Origin: Bugula neritina
Lineage: Eukaryota; Bryozoa; Gymnolaemata; Cheilostomatida; Bugulidae
Assembly: GCA_964035545.1 (NCBI GenBank)
Contig: OZ037765.1
Coordinates: 29,128,004-29,192,003 of the forward strand
Reading direction: 5' to 3'
Length of the DNA: 64,000 bases
Shown here: positions 13,281-24,628 of the stretch, piece after piece
Numbering within the stretch: the stretch's first letter is position 1
Layout: each line of letters begins with the position of its first letter
Translations under genes and position numbers: made by a program
Notes under the pieces: generated by a model
Told to the model about the DNA's origin: nothing
Database searches by the model: none
What the model saw: only the letters and a program-made list of their open reading frames with translations

Positions 13281-16200
13281 ATGGCAGAGTGTACCAGCAA
13301 AGATGAAATTATTCTAGAATGCGATGATTTACATCGAATAATCTTAGAACTGAATGCCTTCACTCCAGGTATGTTTTGTAATTTGTGTGAAACATTAAAA
13401 TTGTAGTACATAAATATGAGATGAAATATAAACATGCCTTTAAACTTTTTAATTTTTTTAAGATACTTAATTTGTATGAAACTGTAGTTCATTGAGGGTT
13501 TCTGTTCAAAAAATTATAATTTATGTTAGTGGATGTTTTATTGAAACTAAATTATAATGGGTAAATATATACTTTAAAACTCCTGTCAATCATCAAACAT
13601 ACTGTTTACTCTTATTAAACTTTTACTGCTGCTAATCAAATCTATGTAATCACTAAGCCACTGAAGAATATGACGAAGCTGTTGAAAAGCTAATTGTGTC
13701 CGGACAATTACTCGACAGATTGCAAAGCTTGCTAATTCTTCCCATTTCTGATAACTCTAAGGGGCATGTGGTGGCTGCCCAACTTCTCGCAGAGTTAGCT
13801 AAAGCAGGTGAGTTGATAGTAAATTAAATACCATTTGACTATGAATTCAACTGTAAATGTTTATAGGTTTATGTATTAGAATAAGTTTAATGCAGTGTTG
13901 CTTGTTTGAAGATTTTGCTTTGTGTAGAATTGTTTTCAGGTTTATGCATCTTATGTTTTTGCTTTACTGAATTTTTGAAGAAAATGTGAGGCTAATTCTC
14001 CAAAAAAGAGGTTTGATACCCATCCTGATACCCCTACTTTCTCACCAGCACCAGGAACTCTGTCTACAAGTGATTAGAGTACTTGGCAATCTTTGCTATG
14101 AACAAGGTTGGTGCTGTATGAACATGTCCGCACATCAGTTGCTTAGTAGAAACTCTGGCTATTACTGTCTAAGTTATCATATGTATCATAATATCAAGAT
14201 TCTTAGGATTTCTTATTATAGAAAAGTATAATTGCAAAACTTTATTGTTGCACCAAGAAATTATCTTGGGTTGCAAACTATCTTGTAGCTACATAAATAA
14301 CAATAAAATATATTCAATATTTTCCATATTTATTATGCAATGATGTAAAGTTATAAATAAAAATGAAGAGAAACTCATTAAAAGTTATTTTCTTGACAAA
14401 TCAAAAGTTTCTAAATTTATTAGTTTGGAATTACTTAAATTAAATTATCCATTATACCAAGTATTCATGATGATTATTCTATACTTAAAATTGCAATGAT
14501 GAAAATTTTTCTGCTACTTTTTGACAGAAAATAACTTGTTAAGTGAGTTTTTTTGCGTTCATACATACATGTAGTAGTGGAATCGTTTGCTCTCCAGATA
14601 TCTGCAGAGAAGAGATTGCAGAGTGTGGTGGTGTGCAGAAAATGGATGAACTTCTCAAGTTGTTCCTCACTCATTCCACGTCCTCACTTGATATAAAGAC
14701 TCTCTCCTGTGCATTCCTTCATAACCTTCTCAATGGAAATGGTTGGTGCCGGTTGAAATTGTAATTTTGACTTTGCTAAAAAAACTTTGACAACTGTGTG
14801 TCTGGAATACATTGGCACAGCCACACTTTGTAGATGTCTCAAGAAATGTTTGAAATTCTGACTGACCTTTAATATTACTAAATTTTCTTTTGAAATATAG
14901 CGTAAATAACCATCGAGTTTTTATTTAAGATGTTTATTATGCATTTTTATACATGTTGAATTGTTTTTATCATGTTCTTGTAGAAGTGTGTGTTAAAGCT
15001 GTTTTAAAAACTAGCATAGTGGACTCGTTGAGAGACCTGCTAGAGAACCACGCCACCGTCAGTCCGCGCATTGCCTACTTTTGTGTTATGATATTGACTA
15101 GTATTGCAGAAATAGGTAGGTTTGTCATGATTATGCAGGTTTTTTTAAATTTAAATGGCAAAATATTATGTTAAACACAGATTGCGTAAAAATAATCTCA
15201 CCATATGCAAAACTACAATAAATTAATTTAAAGAAAATAAATTTTATTTTCCTGTTGAGATGGTATAAAAGTTCTATGGCGTAAGTCTTATGCAAATTGT
15301 TTTTGCCAATAATTTGAATGTTGCATCAGTTTTTATCATTCTACAGAAGGAGGAAGGGAGATGCTGTACAAATCATGTATACCGGCTGTTCTAGTGAAAG
15401 TTCTTATCAATGCACCAGTAAGACCTGTAGATGACACCAAAGAGGGGGTTTTTGGTCTGCTGTCTACTCTCACAGCTGACTCTGGTAACATAGCTTTGTA
15501 CTTTGAACTTTCTGTGTTTTGTTGTTATTTAAATAAGAAATATGAGATATGGAAGTTTAATTAAGAATTGCATTGTTGACTTCAATTATGCAATAGTTAG
15601 TACTATAGTCTCTTTCAATTATTTTATACATACAAATTTATTTTTATATAGCTTGTATCTTGCCAAAAAAGTTGAGTGATATGTAATGGAAATGGCAGCC
15701 TTTATTATTGAATTTGAAATATAAAACCTTTTGTGCACATTGTATTGGTTTAGTGAGGGAATTTACCCTAACCTATCATTATAGTGGTATGTGAATAACA
15801 TCATCATATGAAAGAGGGCAGGCAGCATATTAATATTTCTATGTATTATTAAAAATCATCCCATGTAGCTGACAATAGACTAATCTTGGGGCCTAAATTT
15901 TTTTAACCAAGTATACTACTGGTTTATAAAACATATTTGATACAAACTTGTTGCTTCTGTCTTCGCCTCGCAGCCACCTCTACTTCTGTATAGAGTACTT
16001 GGTAGCGATTGTGATGTATTTGTGCTGCACTTGCAGATGAGGTGAAAGTAATGCTAGCAGAATCTACTATAGACATGTACCTTCTTAGAATCATCAGCAC
16101 CCTCAGCCCTAGTGAAGAGGAAGACGAGATTGAACTGGTCAAGTTAGCCTCAGAGCTTATTGTTCTAGTCCTTACCGGAGGTATGCATTCCCCTCGTGTC

Positions 16201-19200
16201 TATTATGTATATCTGCTTACATAGGTTATATCGAAATTGAGAAAAAATTGCTAGTTGGCTGTCAATAAATTTTAGCTAAATTTTCACTTGCCATTGGCAA
16301 TTAATTGACCAGGTGGTACGGCTGCTAGCAACATCCTATTCATAAATCTTACTCGATATAATTTGATCTTTACATATTTACTAAAAAATTAATCTTCTAT
16401 TGCTTCTATTTCCTTTCTTTTTCTTGACAAAACAATCTTTTTGTTTAAAATTTTTTTAGAAGTTATTTAATGGTAACCAAAATTGCAAATAAATAAGGCT
16501 TTCTAGACAAGTTGTAATAACAATCCATGCCAATGTATTTACTCTAAAACATTAAACTCAAAAAAGAAAAAAACTGCCTCATAAGTCCTTGGTTTTCTCA
16601 CCTTGCTATGATTTGCTTAAAACTACTCTTGAAAAAAGAATAGTTTAGCCTTGCAGCTTAATGCTCAGCTCACACAGATGTGCCTGAGATATTGTGATGA
16701 TGTCTACTAGATGATGCCATGAAGATCTGGTTTGATGGTGGAGATGGACTGGTGTTCACCTCTGTCAGCGAGTGGTTACAGAGTAGTAATGGACAGCTCT
16801 TGCAGTCTGCTGCCTTTGCTCTCGGCAACTTTGCCAGAGATGGTGAGTTGAGAGCAGTTATTCTGAGTGAATATATTTAGTGTTTGGACATGGTTATGAG
16901 TTTTATATTGTGTTGTATGTATACTGTGCTGTATGTATACTGTGCTGTATGTATATTGTGTTGTACGTATACTGTGTTGTATGTATATTGTGCTGTATGT
17001 ATACTGTGTTGTATGTATATTGTGTTGTATGTATACTGTGTTGTATGTATATTGTGCTGTATGTATATTGTGTTGTATGTATATTGTGTTGTATGTATAT
17101 TGCGTTGTATGTATACTGTGTTGTATGTATACTGTGTTGTATGTATATTGTGCTGTATGTATATTGTGTTGTATGTATACTGTGCTGTATGTTTATTGTG
17201 TTGTATGTATACTGTGCTGTATGTATATTGTGTTGTATGTATATTGTGCTGTATGTATGTTGTGTTGTATGTATACTGTGTTGTATGTATATTGTGCTGT
17301 ATGTATATTGTGCTGTATGTATATTGTGTTGTATGTATACTGTGTTGTATGTATACTGTGTTGTATGTATATTGTGTTGTATGTATACTGTGTTGTATGT
17401 ATATTGTGCTGTATGTATATTGTGTTGTATGTATATTGTGTTGTATGTATATTGCGTTGTATGTATACTGTGTTGTATGTATACTGTGTTGTATGTATAT
17501 TGTGCTGTATGTATATTGTGTTGTATGTATACTGTGCTGTATGTTTATTGTGTTGTATGTATACTGTGCTGTATGTATATTGTGTTGTATGTATATTGTG
17601 CTGTATGTATGTTGTGTTGTATGTATACTGTGTTGTATGTATACTGTGTTGTATGTATATTGTGCTGTATGTATATTGTGCTGTATATATATTGTGCTGT
17701 ATGTATACTGTGTTGTATGTATACTGTGTTGTATGTATATTGTGCTGTATGTATATTGTGTTGTATGTATACTGTGTTGTATGTATACTGTGTTGTATGT
17801 ATACTGTGTTGTATGTATATTGTGCTGTATGTATACTGTGTTGTATGTATACTGTGCTGTATGTATACTGTGTTGTATGTATATTGTGCTGTATGTATAC
17901 TGTGTTGTATGTATATTGTGTTGTATGTATATTGTGTTGTATGTCTATTGTGTTGTATGTATATTGTGTTGTATGTATATTGTGTTGTATGTATATTGTG
18001 TTGTATGTATATTGTGTTGTATGTATACTGTGTTGTATGTATATTGTGCTGTATGTATATTGTGTTGTATGTATACTGTGTTGTATGTATACTGTGTTGT
18101 ATGTATACTGTGTTGTATGTATATTGTGCTGTATGTATACTGTGTTGTATGTATATTGTGTTGTATGTATATTGTGCTGTATGTATATTGTGTTGTATGT
18201 ATACTGTGCTGTATGTTTATTGTGTTGTATGTATACTGTGCTGTATGTATATTGTGTTGTATGTATATTGTGCTGTATGTATGTTGTGTTGTATGTATAC
18301 TGTGTTGTATGTATACTGTGTTGTATGTATACTGTGTTGTATGTATATTGTGCTGTATGTATACTGTGTTGTATGTATACTGTGCTGTATGTATACTGTG
18401 TTGTATGTATATTGTGCTGTATGTATACTGTGTTGTATGTATATTGTGTTGTATGTATATTGTGTTGTATGTCTATTGTGTTGTATGTATATTGTGTTGT
18501 ATGTATATTGTGTTGTATGTATATTGTGTTGTATGTATATTGTGTTGTATGTATACTGTGTTGTATGTATATTGTGCTGTATGTATATTGTGTTGTATGT
18601 ATACTGTGTTGTATGTATACTGTGTTGTATGTATACTGTGTTGTATGTATATTGTGCTGTATGTATACTGTGTTGTATGTATATTGTGCTGTATGTATAT
18701 TGTGCTGTATGTATATTGTGCTGTATGTATACTGTGTTGTATGTATATTGTGTTGTATGTATATTGTGTTGTATGTCTATTGTGTTGTATGTATATTGTG
18801 TTGTATGTATATTGTGTTGTATGTATATTGTGTTGTATGTATATTGTGTTGTATGTATACTGTGTTGTATGTATATTGTGCTGTATGTATATTGTGTTGT
18901 ATGTATACTGTGTTGTATGTATACTGTGTTGTATGTATACTGTGTTGTATGTATATTGTGCTGTATGTATACTGTGTTGTATGTATATTGTGCTGTATGT
19001 ATATTGTGTTGTATGTATACTGTGCTGTATGTATACTGTGTTGTATGTATATTGTGTTGTATGTATACTGTGTTGTCTGTATATTGCAGATAGAAACAGT
19101 CTCATCATTATACAAAGGGGGATCAGCTCAGCCCTATGCAAGTGTCTAGACCAGTTACATGACTTCTGCAGTGATAATCGCACGGCTCCCACTATACACG

Positions 19201-22089
19201 CCCTACTCAGTGCTCTTAGAAACCTAGCTATAGCCCGTATGTCTAACTCTTGATAACTCAGTCAGTGTTTGCCCTGTATAACATGATGAATAGCATCAAA
19301 TACCTTGTTCCTTGTTTTAAAATTTGAGAAATAATATTTATGTTATCATCTGTTTTATTTTTTGTTACTTTAGCAGGCTATCTTCAAATGAGAGCCCAGC
19401 AAGAAAGTTTTGAAGCATGTTTTTGTTGTTTGTATTTGCTGTAATTGAACTGCTGTTAAATTATGATAGTTATATTGAATACTCTCCTTTCCAGCTAGCA
19501 ACAAGCAGCAACTGCTGGAACAAGGTATACTGAAGCATCTGCTGCCCTACATAGACTGTGAGAATAGTATAGTGACCAGCAAACTAGTCGGGGCTATTCG
19601 ACTTCTTATCGACGGCCGTCGTAAGTTGTAAAATGTTAAATATTTAAGCAACTATAAATTAGGAGTTATCTGTCTATTTCTAATTCTTTAACTTCTTTGC
19701 TAATTGCTTTCATTTGAAGTATAACTAGACTGTTTAGATTTTTATTGTCTTGTTTATTGAACATGCTTCGCGTATGTTTACAATAATGTTTATAATCTAG
19801 CTATATATATATTATCACAATAAACAGCAGTTATGTGAAAAAGGCAGGGCAGGCCAAAGTTTTATTAAGTGCATAAATTTTATACTGAAAAAATCTTTTA
19901 ATTCATCAAAATTATGTTTCAGTACAGCAAGAGATGGATGGAAAAAATTGATTTTGAGTCTTATACATTTTTCTTTAGCTTTTTGTAAAATGATTTTAGT
20001 AGTTATAATATGGTTATAATATGCCATTAAACCCCTGCGGTGTCTTGTAGTAGAATTGTGTGCCAAATAGAAAATCTGTTGGTTGCTGAAATGCTGCGAA
20101 TAGTCAGAAAATGAAGAATGTATATATTTAATCAAAAGTCATTGAAATAAAGAGAAAAAATATTTTCGGAACTGTGTATATACAGTTTATATAAGAAAGT
20201 AGCTTAGGCCCTACATATAAATAATATTGTTATGGAGGTATATTCGGTTGTCATTATTGGTTGTAATTAATATAATATGAACAATTACAGCATTATTGGC
20301 GCAATAAAATTAGCAAATGAATTCCAGCCTCCCTCCAACCAACCTTGCTTTGTGCCTTGCATTAGGCCTTAACATCAAAGTATTAGAATTTATATTACTT
20401 TGCAATTTAATATACACAATATGTTGTATGTATTAACATACAGTAATTCATAGGGGGGGTTGTCTGATCATATTGATACTGATTTTAGCTGTGGAGGCAA
20501 GTTATGTTGGTGAGATGGAGATAGTGATAGAGAAATTGGTATTCCATGGTGACAATGAAGCTAACATGCTGTTGAAAGGTAACACCATCCAAATGAAACT
20601 TTTGAGACAAAATGATATTAATAAACTGTGAAGAGAAATTCTAGTAAACGTTATTCTGTCATACTGTACCATGTTTTAAGTATGTTAAAAATTGATTTAT
20701 AGTTTAGCTGACTTCATCACAAGTGATGACCCAAATTCAAAGAAATAGGTAAAAGGTCAGACTATGACACAATAACACTGTGACTGACTGAGAAACTTTA
20801 TACTGTCCAAATAACTGGTATAGTTATTTGACCGTTTGGTGCTAAGTTTTAGACAGAGTTTTTTGAAATGACTTGTATTGAGGGACTCTTGGCGAGTCCC
20901 CCCTCTAGAATTGTAGAGTGGTCACTTCACTGCTTGTAGGAGAAGCTACCAGATGTTTAGCCTGGATAATAAAGAACAGCAGGCAGAAGAAGGTGCTGCA
21001 GAATATCATTAAACACAATGCATTCAGACACCTGGTGTTCCTTGTCAACTCAGAACATGTCATCATGCAAAATGAAGGACTGATTGGCATAGTGCTGTTA
21101 GTCACTACATTACCAGGTGATATGTTGTTCTAGTAGTGATGATAAAACATACTTGAGTTAGTACTTTTAGGAGTTTACTTCTCTTGAACACACGAAGTCT
21201 TGAAGTATGAAAGAAAAACAAATATCAGATGTCTTGCTTAAATCCTGTCTGCTTTAAGATTTTATGTGTTGAGGGAAGGCATCTACTCCAACCACTAATT
21301 TATGTATTATAATTATTATGATTTGTGGTAGCTTATTAATCGCTAATAGCTGTATTTCTCACTCAAGTCTACACTGTAATACTTGAACCAAATTTTAGGA
21401 GCTGATGACTCCACAATTTTACTACCTCTACTCACAGTTTTAGTCAATTGCCGTCTATTGCCTGTAATTTTATTTTATATTACTGTATTACAGCATATAA
21501 TCTGTATTATGATATACCAGTGGCATATTACATATATATTACTGTATTACAACGTATATGTATTGTGACATACTAAAAACTTTCGTATAAATTGATTTGT
21601 AGAAGAAACGAGAAAAGCATCATTAGAGCATAAATTGCCCCAAGTTCTTACAGATTTACTAAATAAAGAAGAACCACCCGCTAAAGAAACTCTTCTCAAC
21701 ACACTAACATTGCTTATGGAACTCATCAACATTGGTATGCATTGCATTCTTACAGCTTACTGTTTTATCTCTCTGATTAGTGTATCCTGCTGTCAGCAGC
21801 ATTACTCAATCCACCGATTCCTTCTCTTCTCTATATCTTCGTTATTACAAAACTGTAACTGTTAGTTGCGTCAACTATAAACGAAACATAAGGCGTTCAG
21901 CCTTGTTGGTGAATAAATATTTTACCTGCAGACTATTCGTATTTACTTGCAGGTATGCTAGATGAACTGGTAGAAAGCAATGCAGAAGCAGCTCTGGTCA
22001 GTTTAGGTAATAAGATAGTAGCGGAGCAAGACCAAGGGGAGAAAATTACTGAACTTATAAATGCTGTTAAAAGCTCATTGCATTTATGA
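13281..22089 (+). CDS. RAP1GDS1: SmgGDS / Rap1 GTPase-GDP dissociation stimulator 1, armadillo-repeat protein (14 coding exons, 620 aa)
   Basis: Exons: 13281-13368, 13658-13807, 13981-14106, 14598-14741, 14984-15115, 15347-15484, 16037-16180, 16711-16842, 19090-19236, 19495-19620, 20489-20578, 20940-21116, 21603-21734, 21953-22089 (TGA). Every intron is phase 1 and the joined frame is fully open. The protein is a run of armadillo-type helical repeats, about one per exon (for example VIRVLGNLCYE, SAAFALGNFARD, LLSALRNLAIA). SEHVIMQNE near the C terminus is a block I recall as identical in vertebrate SmgGDS, whose length (about 607) also matches. The family binds prenylated small GTPases with polybasic tails (Rap1, RhoA, Rac, K-Ras) in the cytosol, chaperones them and stimulates nucleotide exchange on RhoA/RhoC. 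The intron before the ninth exon is almost wholly minisatellite. The ATG at 13281 follows a probable 5'-UTR acceptor at 13265. AATAAA candidates lie at 22716 and 22811. Confidence 0.95.
16904..19087 (+). repeat. 16-bp minisatellite, about 136 units, filling a RAP1GDS1 intron
   Basis: The unit is TATAYTGTGYTGTATG, with Y mostly C or T at two positions and rare other substitutions. Every landmark I checked, from the first unit (16904) to the last (19080), falls on a multiple of 16, so I see no insertion or deletion in 2.18 kb. The array fills nearly all of the intron 16843-19089 and runs straight into the acceptor (TGTATATTGCAG). The unit contains no stop codon in any forward frame and 16 is not divisible by 3, so all three forward frames stay open for more than 730 codons as a 16-residue repeat of the CCMYIVLYVYCVVCIL kind. 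These frames are artefacts of the repeat, not genes: a retained intron would stop at the TAG at 16878-16880 before reaching the array. Confidence 0.97.
21401..21450 (+). other. Possible cassette or decaying exon inside a RAP1GDS1 intron
   Basis: After an acceptor-like AAATTTTAG there is a short open stretch reading GADDSTILLPLLTVLVNC in the phase left by the exon ending at 21116. Only a weak donor (GTCTAT) would keep phase into the next exon. Joining 21116 directly to 21603 gives a gapless fit to the vertebrate protein, so I left it out of the CDS. Confidence 0.2.
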
Positions 22090-22867
22090 TGTGCTGTTAT
22101 GACATAGCAAGACGTTATTAGAGTATATATAGCAGCTAGTGTAAATGGTGCTAAAGGATGTGTCTCTCAGTCTACTAAGTGACATAGAAAGCTGAATGTT
22201 TGATGTTGACACACATATATCTTACCTATGGATTTAGTTTATTGAGATTTTATATACTAGTTGGAAGAATATCTATTCTGAGTGGCAGAATACTTGCCTT
22301 TTATTGGGACTTGGAAAAACTTTTTACTTCCAATCCATTGTTGTATGTCAGCTGTTGTTTACATGTTTATAAATACTGAACAAGTTTACAGCTTTTCTAT
22401 GATTTGATGTAAAGTGTATAAATCTGAACACAGTTTTTATTTAATTTAATTTAATGTTTTGCTTTACACAAACTAATATCTATATTTCACTGAAACACAG
22501 ACTTGCTTTGTACTGTTTCTGTATTGTATTATACTACTGATACATAATGCAAGCTACAGGTTGCCTGTAGGTGATTAAAACTCTAAATTACTCCCTAGTG
22601 AATACTTCTTGATTTTTGTTAGCTGAAATGTTGAACTACATAATCATGCATAAAACAAGCCATGTTAGTGAAACTGCTTATTTATAGCTAATGAAATGTT
22701 TTTACTGACTTTTTAAATAAAATTAAGATGATTTTTGAGTCAACACTAATTTGTATTGCTAATACAACTATGGAATTGTTTTAAACACTTTATTATATGA
22801 AATATGTTGAAATAAAAAGAGTAATATTTTCTCTGATGAATTGTTTAGTCATTTTGTTAGTATATTT

Positions 22868-22946
<79 letters not shown>

Positions 22947-24342
22947 TTGTGACCAATTTGCAGAGTAATTTCTTATATAATAATGGCTTTTCTTAAAACA
23001 TACTAAATCTAGTTTGTAAATGTGCAAATTCTCATCTGCTATTATGGTATAAAGTGTAATTAAGCTTATGTATATATAGATGTAGATTTGTGTAGCTGGT
23101 CACAGAATACAGTGATGCTTAGCAATGCTCTCATTTAACTGCTAACTTTTCATTGCATGTGAAACTTGCACCAAAAAGTAATTAAACGTATTGATTCAGG
23201 AACTCAGCTTTAATTAAAGTTTACAGACAAATACAATTTATCGGACATTTATAATAGTATTCAGAATAAAATCATTGATAACCAATATATTTTATTTTAC
23301 TGAGTATTATATTTGTTTAAATAGGCACTTGCACTCGATAAAGGTTAAGGTGTATTGTTTACTAGATTTCTTGTAATAATACGAACCTACTCTATCTTTT
23401 GTGCTATCGTTACATAGGAGCTGTTATTATTATTGGCTATGCAATAATTATAAGTTCATACTGAAGTGTTTGCTTGCATAGTTACCATTGAAAAGCTAAG
23501 GGCCGAGATAGCATATTCATAACTTAAACTAGTACTCAGTCATAGAAACCTTTTACTTACAGTATGCTGGTTTGTCTTACCTAACCATAAAAGGTAAGTT
23601 CTGACATACATTACAAATTTGAAATTTCATACTAACTTGTAGTTTTTAATATATTTGTATTATGAAGCTAAAACTGATACTTTAATAAAATTTATACAGA
23701 TCAAAATATTATATAACAAAGTAAAAAAAATGAAGCTTGCAGCTTTCTAAGCTATTTTTATGGCATTTCACTGATTTGTGACATGTAAAAACAATTAATT
23801 AAACCAATACAAACTTAGGTTAAAGTAGCAAAAATATATTAACAATCACTAGATTTTGAGTTACAATATTATAACTTACAAAACTATATCTAAATTATGT
23901 ATAAACTCATATATTTCAAAAACATGCTATATTAATGTTTAGGGTGTTGAAAAAACGCCTGAGCCGATATAAACCGTTAATCTGTATATAGACATTCAAT
24001 ATTTTCAGCTTGTCTGTAAACATAGCTATTTGCATTAAATGATCAAATAACAGCTTTAGTATACAAACTCAAGTTAGCTGATATAATTTATTGATGGCTG
24101 TATAGATCTGAGAATGGTTAGCAGTATAGTCTGTATATTTAAGTGATTATTGTTTCATGCATTTGAAATGGGCTGATACATATTGTTATGTGCTCATTAC
24201 AATCATTTGCAAAACTAAAGTTCCTTTCCGTAAGAAAACCTCTAGCAAAAATTATGCTATATAATGTTTTCTGTCAAAAACTTTAACATAAAATTAAATG
24301 TGATATTGTATATTGTCCAAAGTTACTATAATTAATATTGTG
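22090..24342. other. RAP1GDS1 3' region and intergenic DNA
   Basis: This holds the 3' UTR of RAP1GDS1 (AATAAA at 22716-22721 and 22811-22816), a long TA tract, and then AT-rich DNA with no supportable gene. Confidence 0.6.
22870..22940. repeat. (TA)n microsatellite
   Basis: About 35 uninterrupted TA dinucleotides, self-complementary and able to form a cruciform. It lies just past the candidate poly(A) signals of RAP1GDS1. Confidence 0.97.
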
Positions 24343-24567
24343 CGTGTGTGAGTGTGTGAGTGTGTGAGTGTGTGAGTGTGTGAGTGTGTGTGTGTGTGTG
24401 AGTGTGTGAGTGTGTGAGTGTGTGAGTGTGTGAGTGTGTGAGTGTGTGAGTGTGTGAGTGTGTGAGTGTGTGAGTGTGTGAGTGTGTGAGTGTGTGAGTG
24501 TGTGAGTGTGTGAGTGTGTGAGTGTGTGAGTGTGTGAATGTGTGAGTGTGTGTGTGTGTGTGTGTTA
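24343..24567 (+). repeat. GTGTGTGA tandem array
   Basis: About 25 copies of an 8-base unit (GTGTGTGA) with short pure GT stretches inside and at the right end. It ends about 60 bases before the start codon of the next gene (24629), so it probably lies in that gene's promoter or 5' UTR. Confidence 0.95.
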
Positions 24568-24628
24568 GGTTAGTGCTTACCAGACACCATGTTACTAATG
24601 GGCTGATGGCTGTTATACTACCAGAACA

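Noticed and set aside
16904-19087. CRISPR-like or coding repeat array
   Set aside because: Units are contiguous with no spacers, in a eukaryotic intron; a plain minisatellite explains it.
18473-19192. Minus-strand frame of 239 codons (His/Thr/Tyr repeats)
   Set aside because: The reverse reading of the same minisatellite and of RAP1GDS1 exon 9.
16880-19253. Three overlapping plus-strand frames of 737-789 codons (Cys/Tyr/Val-rich repeats)
   Set aside because: They are by-products of a 16-bp repeat without stop codons; all forward frames give the same peptide repeat, they lie in an intron, and the reading frame from the preceding exon stops before the array.
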